A stretch of DNA of 64,000 nucleotides from Gnetum montanum (Eukaryota; Streptophyta; Gnetopsida; Gnetales; Gnetaceae): positions 324,028 to 388,027 of the forward strand of contig MNCI01030541.1 of the NCBI GenBank assembly GCA_015680685.1. The letters are read 5' to 3'. The notes under the pieces are model-generated. The model searched no databases and had not been told where the DNA came from. It saw only the letters and a list, made by a program, of their open reading frames with translations. The stretch's first letter is position 1. The number at the start of each line of letters is the position of its first letter. Positions 57,165-64,000 of this stretch are shown in pieces. The position numbers and the translations under genes were made by a program.

Positions 57165-58860
57165 TTGGAAAGCATAACAACCCCCCTAGCTCACGTTGCT
57201 CCCTGTTTATTGGCAGGAGCAAGTGCAATGGATTGCAAGCATCTATTCACACCATTGACCATCAATGGACCATACAAAAAGATCACAAAAGAAATCAACA
57301 TAAATTCTATTGATTTAGGTCCATCAACAAATGGCACATTTGTAGCCTCAATGCAACAAACATTAGACAACTATGAAGGTATTACAAAATCTCTGGACAT
57401 AGAAGCTGATAGCATCACTGAAGACCCTTTGACTGAAACCCCCATAACTATGCCTGACGGTGAAGTGAAGGTATTAAAATTGAGCTCACTATTACAACCT
57501 CAACTTGCCAAGGACATGGAACACGTGCTTCGAGAAAACATGAAAGCATTTGCTTGGTCTTACAATGACATGCCTGGACTAGATCCTCACATTGTCCAAC
57601 ACAACATTATACTCGATCCCAAGTTAATACCAGTGAAACAGAAAGCACGCAAGGTCAAACCTGAGGTAACACTGGTAGTTCGCAATGAGATTACTAAGCT
57701 TTATCAAGCTGGTTTCATTTGGGCTGTTGACTAGGCTAAGTGGGTGTCTAACATGGTTATAGTCCCCAAGAAGAACGGAAGCATTCGCTTATGCATAGAC
57801 TTCCGAGATCTCAACATCACAACCATAAAGGATGACTTCCTGCTACCTAGCATTGATCAACTTGTTGACTCAACTATGGGGCACACTCTGTTGTCTTTTA
57901 TGGATGGCTTTTCAGGGTATAACAAGATACAGATTAACCCGGAACATCAGCTCAGGATGACCTTCATGACACCATGGGGTACCTTTTGTTATACAATGAT
58001 GCCATTCGGCTTGAAGAACGTCGGTGCCACATATCAAAGAGCAATGACATTCGTTTTTAAAGATTACATACTTCATTTGCTCAATGATTATGTGGATGAC
58101 ATCGTAGTTAAATCAAAGACACCAGAGCAGCACATACAAGACTTAGATTTGGTTTTAAAACGTTGTTTAAAATATGAACTTAGGCTCAACCTAAAGAAAT
58201 GTGTCTTTGGGGTAAAAACGGGCAAAATGCTAGGCTTCGTAGTATCAGAAATAGGAATACAAGTAGATCCGGACAAGGTTAAGGCTATCACCAACTTGAA
58301 ACCACCAAGCAACCTTACCGAACTCCAAGGTCTACAAGGTAGATTACAGTTCATCAGGCATTTCATAGAAAAAATGACAGACAAGTTGAAACCTATGAAC
58401 CACTTGCTACATTAGAATGTCCATTTTGAATGGACTTCACAATGCCAAGAAGCATTTGACAACATTAAAACGATACTTGTTCAACTACTGACAGTCTATC
58501 CGCCTCAGAACAACAAACCATTCTATATCTACCTGGCCACTTTGGACTCATCCATCGTGTCCATGCTTTGCCAGAAACGAGATGATGGAACTGAAGTCCC
58601 TGTTTATTATTTAAGTCATGCATTAGTAGCCCATGAAAAGAAGTACAATGAGGTGGAGAGGTCGTGTTTAGCCCTTACCTTTTCCTTGAAGAAATGGCGA
58701 CATTATCTCTTCTGCAAACAAGTCAATATAATCTGCAAGGATAATGTGCTCAGAGCCATCCCAGGAAACCTCTACGAATCAAGTAATATAGCTCGCTGGA
58801 AAGCCATGATAGCTGAGTTTGACCTACACTACATAGCGCAGTCATCAGTTAAGGGTCAAG
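57165..58860 (+). pseudogene. reverse transcriptase and RNase H of the Tat-like element
   Basis: Frame open from 57165 with isolated stops (TAG 57732, TAG 58413). The RT N-terminus is HVLRENMKAFAWSYNDMPGL and LYQAGFIWAVD. The palm has WVSNMVIVPKKNGSIRLCID, LLSFMDGFSGYNKIQI (motif A), CYTMMPFGLKNVGATYQRAM and NDYVDDIVVKS (58085-58117, both catalytic Asp present). The connection has LQGRLQFIRHFIEKM. RNase H: FYIYLATLDSSIVSMLCQ, PVYYLSHALVAHEKKYNEVE and ARWKAMIAEFDLHYIAQ (58795-58845). Except for the two stops it is nearly intact. Its start follows the gap that holds the antisense gene, so sense expression would need a separate transcript or splicing across about 5.7 kb. Confidence 0.88.
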
Positions 58861-58899
58861 CTATAACAACTCAAATGACTACATCACCAACGCATGATC

Positions 58900-59480
58900 A
58901 AGCAACAATAGAGCCAGAGTTCCCGGACGAAAATATAAGTGCAATAGACATAGTGCCTGATAACTACGATGCCATTTTGAATTTTGATGAAGCATCCACC
59001 TCCCAAGGGGGAAGTGCCACCGCCATCATCACCTATCCCACCGGGGAGATTCGATCCTTTGCGTATCATTTCAATTTTTACTGTACCAACAATGTAGCAG
59101 AGTACGAAGGCCTCCTTAGAGGTCTCATAGTAGCACTAGCTTCCGACATCACATGACTTGTAGTCAGAGGTGACTGACAGTTAGTTCTAAATCAAGTCAC
59201 AGATGTTTACGCATGCAAAGCACAACACTTACAACCATATTGTGATTTGACTAAGCATTTGCTGAAGTGATTCGAAACATAGATGTACAACATGTTCCCA
59301 GAAATGATAACACCATTGTAGATGCACTAGCTACGTTAGCCCTAAACTTAGCACCAAACATGTTCCACACATTGCCTAGTTTTATAATCAGTTGTGCTAA
59401 ACCGATAACTGATACTCTTGATGAATTACCGATTACATCAGTTAGTACAACACACACAGTAGAATGGTATGATGACATAA
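58900..59480 (+). pseudogene. second, archaeal-type RNase H of the Tat-like element
   Basis: ILNFDEASTSQGGSATAIIT (58974-59034) gives the first acidic motif. CTNNVAEYEGLLRGLIVALA (59080-59142), LVVRGD-QLVLNQVTDVY (59159-59208) and IDVQHVPRNDNTIVDALATL (59280-59338) complete it. Tat-lineage elements carry this extra RNase H after the ordinary one. A TGA at 59154, a TGA replacing Ser at 59177 and a one-base frameshift near 59265 break it. Confidence 0.82.
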
Positions 59481-59581
59481 AAGTGTATCTTCTACATAGC
59501 GAAACACCGCGACATCTAACAAATGTGCAAAAGGACGTAGTATGAAAATGTTCTCAACAGTATGCATTAGTAGGTGACACG

Positions 59582-60703
59582 TTGTGTCGTAGATCCTACG
59601 AAGGTATCCTGTTAATGTACGTTAGTAGCACTGATGGCCAGACCATCGTGGAGCAAGTACATGAAGGACTCTACGGAGGGCATATAGCACCCAAAGCAAT
59701 GGCAACTGAAATAAGGCGTTTAGGGTACTATTGGCCACACATGGAGTATGACTATTTCTCCAAGGTCAAAACATGTAATACATGTCAAAGGCATGGTAAT
59801 CTTATACATGTCCCACCTAATGAGTTGCATACAGCTCAAATCACATGGCCTTTCCAGAAGTGGGGGTTAGACATCATTGGACCAATAACTCCCTCATCTT
59901 TGGTGGTACATAGCTTCATCATAACTGCAACTGAATACTTTACAAAATGGGTAGAAGCTCGTCCTCTTAGGAAGACCACATCAAAACAAGTATGCAACTT
60001 TATCCTCGAAAACATTGTGACCCGCTTTGGAATTTGAATGACCATCATTACTAATAACAGACCACAATTCAACAGTGTCGAAACAAAAACCTTCTGCGAC
60101 AGCTTAGGCATTAAACATTCGTTCTCGTCCTCATATTACCCTCAGAGCAATAGACAAGCAGAAGCCACGAACAAGATTGTCATCTCAGTGTTGAAGAAGA
60201 TGCTTATGTAGAGCAAGAGAAAATGGCATGAATAGTTGGTATACGCGTTATGGGCTTATCGCACTATGCATCGGACTTCCACAGGTAAAATGCCATATAG
60301 TCTTGTTTATGGTTTCAAAGTTGTTTTACCTTTGGAGTTGTAGGTACCATCTTTAAGGATCACACTCTCTGGACTTCTCGACGAAAGCCAAAGCAATAAT
60401 TTATGCATCATTGACTTGGACTCAGTGGAAGAGGAACGTACACGTGTGCTCGATCAGATCGAGTGGTATCAGAAACAACAACGACGCCACCATCAACATG
60501 ACATTCACAAGTGCCCGATCAAAGAAGGCGACCTCATACTTAGGGCGGTCCGTGAACATTTGCACAAGTTTGCAGCCAACTGGGAAGGGCCCTATGTGGT
60601 AGCCAAAGCATATGACAACGGAGCATTTAAACTAGCTGACATGGAAGGGAATGAGTGTGCACATCCAACCAACCATTTGTACTTGAAACTGTTCTACATT
60701 TGA
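59582..60703 (+). pseudogene. integrase of the Tat-like element
   Basis: Zinc-binding N-terminus: VHEGLYGGHIAPKAMA and CNTCQRHGN (59660-59800). Core: KWGLDIIGPI (59859-59888) with the first Asp; TNNRPQFNS (60051-60077), where the second Asp is Asn; and NRQAEATNK (60150-60176) with the Glu. C-terminus: ALWAYRTMHRTSTGKMPYSL, VLPLEL and the end block FAANWEGPYVVAKAYDNGAF to LYLKLFYI, with TGA at 60701. Internal stops at 60036, 60208, 60229 and 60342. No chromodomain. Confidence 0.85.
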
Positions 60704-61100
60704 GCATAAACTCATGTATGGGATCGTCCTAGAATCATGACGATAAACTGATATCACAAATCGTCCTAGAATTATGACAGTAAACTGATACCACAGATCG
60801 TCCTGGAATCATGACGATAAACTGATACCGCAGATCATCCTGGTGTTATGATGATAAAATGACACCATAGTTCATCCGCAATGACAATAAACTAGCACCC
60901 ATCCAGTATGACATTAAACTGCTACAGTTTCGTTCCCCAGAGTTCACTAAGACTATAAACTGGTTTGCCTCTCCACAGTTCGCCAAGACTATAAACTAGT
61001 AATGCACCATTTGTTACAACACTAAACTGGCAACGTCCAACGGGTTATGACATAAAACTAACCCACGATAGTCTGCTACGACTATAAACTGGCAGCTTCG
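60704..61100. repeat. TAAACTG repeat array after integrase
   Basis: Eleven units at 25-45 bp spacing share a core like ATGACGATAAACTG, for example at 60738, 60780, 60822, 60864, 60904, 60931, 60974, 61011, 61043, 61064 and 61092 (approximate). The first four units also share the text ATCGTCCTAGAATC between cores. Confidence 0.8.
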
Positions 61101-62077
61101 TTTCTAGCCTCCCGATTGGTAGCTGCATTCAAACTTCATCAGAGCCGCTGCCTCACTCATCATCNACACGGATACACTTCATCATGGTGACAAGGTCCCA
61201 CATTGTTTCTAACGCACGCAACCAGGTTAATCAATCCATTCAAAAGTACATTCCCAGTTCCCAATACATTCTCCATTTCCCCAACAATCTTGTTCCCCTT
61301 CCTACCCAGTCACAGTTCCCAGATACACCCAGTGCATCCAAAACTTTGAGCATACAGTTTGACGCTGCGGCACTCTCCAACAGTTGCAACACATAACACG
61401 ACACATGAGCATGAGTGTAAAATTGAAAGAACACTCTTTCCAAAAAAATGAAAAAAGAACAAAAAAATGAAAAGGAACAGAAAAGAAAAAGGAAAAAATA
61501 AAACAAAAAAAGAGCAAAGAACAAAATGAACCGCAAGCCCTTGGCACTTCCCATACAAGCCCTAGGCGGGAAGACAGTGGTCTTGGAAAGAACTGTTCAT
61601 GTCTCACACCATCATGTTTCATCTCACTGTGTGGCTTTGGCTATCGGACAATGGGTTCCCTTAGACACTCTACAAGGGTCCTGTTTCTCCAAAGAACGCA
61701 TCATCTCATCACATGGCTTTGGTTGTGACAACAAGTTTTCTTAAACCTGATACAAGAGTCTTGTTCCTCCAAAGGACGCACACCCCATACCTTGGTTCCA
61801 AGTCTACGAAACATTGTCCATCGACAAGGAACAACATGACTTGTTTGCACAAAGATGAACACTCCTCTCCCACACCAGCATAATCCCTTGATCAACTCCC
61901 AATCCCCATAATTTCCATTTCCCTCCTATCCAGCCACAAACTTGATTTCCCGAATCCTATGTACCATTGTACATGGTGCGATGACATCTGGCCAAGTGTC
62001 GAAGGACAATGCCACTAAGTTACTTGTGGTGTTTTGTACTTCTTTGTCAACACCTCTCAGGTTGATTCCTCCAAGCG
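61101..62077 (+). other. 3' untranslated region of the Tat-like element
   Basis: A short open frame at 61184-61396 (MVTRSHIVSNARNQ) has no recognised family. An A-rich tract lies at 61428-61525, and 61618-61790 has a diverged tandem repeat of about 85 bp around GGCTTTGG...CTCCAAAGAACGCA. Position 61165 is an undetermined base (N). Confidence 0.5.
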
Positions 62078-62095
62078 TCAACAAAGAGGGGCCAA
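62078..62095 (+). promoter_or_regulatory. polypurine tract of the Tat-like element
   Basis: CAACAAAGAGGGGCCAA lies directly before the 3' LTR; the AAAGAGGGG core is the likely plus-strand primer. Confidence 0.6.
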
Positions 62096-63645
62096 TGAAA
62101 CACCAAAAAAATTTTGGCTAACACTTGTAGCAGAAATTGAGCTAAGTCATGTTGGTCCCCGATATGACCAAGCTTAAAAGCCTCAAAAACAGCATCAAAC
62201 GGAGCAACAATTGAATAAGCAAGGGTTCCTCGATATCCATTGGAGACTACATCAACATCTGGCAACAAGAACTGTAGGTTTGAAACTCAAAACACTTAGT
62301 TTTGACTAAGTATACTTCGTGCACACAGGCCTGCACTCCCAGCGTACAACTCAGCGTGCAGCAACTTTTGAGCCCCACAAATGAGTCAAAACATGTTAGA
62401 ATCGAGCGTCTGGATCCCCCAGGCTCTTCCTAAGGGTCTCCAATAGCTCTTAGGAACCTAAAATTCAACTTTTGGGCTCCAAATGATGGGTTTTCATGTC
62501 TGCATGTTGGCCTGCACGCCCAGCATGCACGCCCAGCGTGTACCATCATAGGTAGACCAAAACAGATACTTAAAGCATGATTTTCATAGCTAATCAACTC
62601 CCAAAGGTAGAGAAACTATCGGACATCATCCTGGGCTCTCAAAAATCAAGTTGTGACCTTGAAAAGTGGCACTTTCATGCTTGCACGCTGGCCTGCACGC
62701 CCTACACGCCCAACGTGTATGCCCAGCATGTACACTTTTGGAGCCTCCTAAAACCCTATCAAATCAAGGTCAAATGAGCGCAAAATCAATAGGCAGCATC
62801 CTCATGACATCAAGCATCCAGATCCATCCTCAAAACTAGCTTCACAGTTTGAAATTTGGTCAGAAATTCTTCGTGCTTACCCATACGCTGTCCAGCTTGT
62901 GGAGTCTATACGCCCAACATGTACACGTCGGCATGGTTCACGCTGCACACTTGTAAAGTTTCATTCTGTTGCACTCGGTCGATGCTCCACATGTCACCTG
63001 ATCTGAAATTCTAGCATCCCATAGCCAATCATCCCATCTCAGATCTGAGTTTAACGCCCAAACTTGTACAAAAATTGGGATTTTTGACCAGATAGGGGTT
63101 CAAAAATTCAGAAAATCTGGGAAAACAAATTTGGGCAATTCGCACTGAGAACATTGAGAACACCCATCCTATACGCTGGACTTCAACCTTGCACGCTGAG
63201 CATACAGCCTCCATGCTGTGCCTGCAGTTTAAACCAGCATACCATCACCCCTCCGCATCCATCGGGGCTCTTCTTTCGCCTTGTGCCAGATCCACAACTG
63301 TGTTTAGACCAGTGCATTGTAATTTTCGTCATGCAATAATATTGCTGCATTTTTGGCTAAGATTTGCTACAGTTTTCGTTCATTCTTATTTACCTCTTGT
63401 TTACATCCTTGCACGTTTACGTTCTAGTTTACATTTATTACACCATTTACCAATAACCCAACGTATTGCACATTGGTATACGTTTGGGGAAATCCTTATC
63501 TGATTTGCGTGCGGACCACCCAAGGTACTCTACCTTCGTCAGTTCCAGTTTGCCCTCAAGTGAAGGTAGGGTCTTCTGTGTCTGTCTGTGGATCTCTCTA
63601 TGTCTTTTTCATTTCAGCTGGGCACCGATGATTTCAGACAGTACA
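62096..63645 (+). repeat. 3' LTR of the Tat-like element
   Basis: Partner of 45162-46687 with few substitutions. The 24-bp length difference is due to extra CACGCCCAGC-type units near 62520-62532 and 62700-62725. Followed by the target duplication ATGAG at 63646-63650. Confidence 0.92.
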
Positions 63646-63650
63646 ATGAG

Positions 63651-64000
63651 GAAATCCTAGGCAACCCAATTCTCTTTTTATAGTAGCTAGAAATTTAAAA
63701 TTCCCTCCAAGAGTGTTCAACCAATTTTCCCTCTTTTTGCACATTCTAACCGCTTGTCAAAATCTTTACTAAGTGGTTGATGAGTCACCTCTTCCACTTG
63801 TCACACTTGTAGGATTCCACTTGTCTCACTATAAATTTATCCTAAATATACTATCTACTTATCAATAGCATAATTAAACATAATAATTAATACTATACTC
63901 CTAGTAATATTATATGTAATAGTATATACATATATTACTTTTGTGTAAGGATATCTTCAAGCTGTATGCAATTGTCCAAAATAATGTTTTATATGCAAAA
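63651..64000. other. unassigned right flank
   Basis: AT-rich DNA continuing the sequence that lay left of 45156 before the Tat-like insertion. No feature recognised. Confidence 0.4.

Larger units (their letters stand above)
45162..63645 (+). mobile_element. Tat/Ogre-like Ty3/gypsy retrotransposon with antisense spliced gene
   Basis: 18.5-kb element with LTRs of 1,526 and 1,550 bp and an exact ATGAG target duplication (45157-45161 and 63646-63650). Sense order: PBS, leader, gag, protease, long gap, RT, RNase H, second (archaeal-type) RNase H, integrase, 3' UTR and polypurine tract. The double RNase H and the CEYHQCNGHGTNFC-type gag finger mark the Tat lineage. The protease-RT gap holds a seven-exon gene on the minus strand. 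The sense genes have many stops but very few frameshifts. It is the best preserved element in the window. Confidence 0.9.

Noticed and set aside
61240-61622. Phe-rich minus-strand ORFs
   Set aside because: They are shadows of the A-rich tract at 61428-61525.

Overview
The window looks like intergenic DNA from a large plant nuclear genome. There are no operons, and nearly everything recognisable is retrotransposon: Ty3/gypsy elements of the chromovirus, Athila-like and Tat/Ogre-like types, Ty1/copia LTRs, and LINEs of the RTE and L1 types. The only non-transposon coding matches are decayed fragments of two conserved eukaryotic genes, augmin subunit 6 (AUG6/HAUS6) and exosome subunit RRP45. A large-genome seed plant fits best; a gymnosperm is possible but not proven. 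No intact cellular gene, tRNA, rRNA or CRISPR array was found.

Layout. 205-1700 is a minus-strand RTE LINE fragment. 2289-7439 is a complete-ended chromovirus (LTRs 2289-3043 and 6696-7439) that has lost RNase H and the integrase core. 7440-11130 is unassigned DNA with a 102-bp tandem duplication and a cysteine-rich coding-like patch. 12336-37740 is one minus-strand copia insertion bounded by ~1.0-kb LTRs and an exact 5-bp target duplication (GGTTA). Inside it sits a minus-strand Athila-like element (14909-33978, flanks ATGTT/ATGTC), and inside that is a plus-strand cluster of L1 LINE pieces (15306-25610). The copia itself landed in an older chromovirus whose pieces lie at about 11130-12335 and 37746-39320. 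A solo LTR of the same copia group (39321-40553, target duplication CATAT) sits next to the right-hand piece. 42620-44500 is a minus-strand mosaic in which an AUG6 fragment abuts an RRP45 fragment.

45162-63645 is a nearly whole 18.5-kb Tat/Ogre-like element (LTRs 45162-46687 and 62096-63645, exact target duplication ATGAG). Its sense strand codes gag-protease (47225-51493) and RT, RNase H, a second RNase H and integrase (57165-60703). Between protease and RT lies a 5.7-kb gap that carries a seven-exon gene on the opposite strand (52178-56317). Its splice sites are consensus, reading phase holds across five of its six introns, and it ends in a normal stop; it would encode roughly 1,100 residues of unknown function. 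Short arrays built on a TAAACTG core lie at the edges of the sense coding blocks, and a CACGCTG-type motif recurs in the LTRs, leader and gap. This cargo-carrying element is the most interesting thing in the window.

The elements work, or worked, as separate parasites layered over time. Most damage is of the C-to-T or G-to-A type: in-frame stops, and catalytic Asp changed to Asn or Lys. That is what long-term cytosine methylation would leave. Coordinates of element ends and exon borders were read by eye and may be off by one or two bases.
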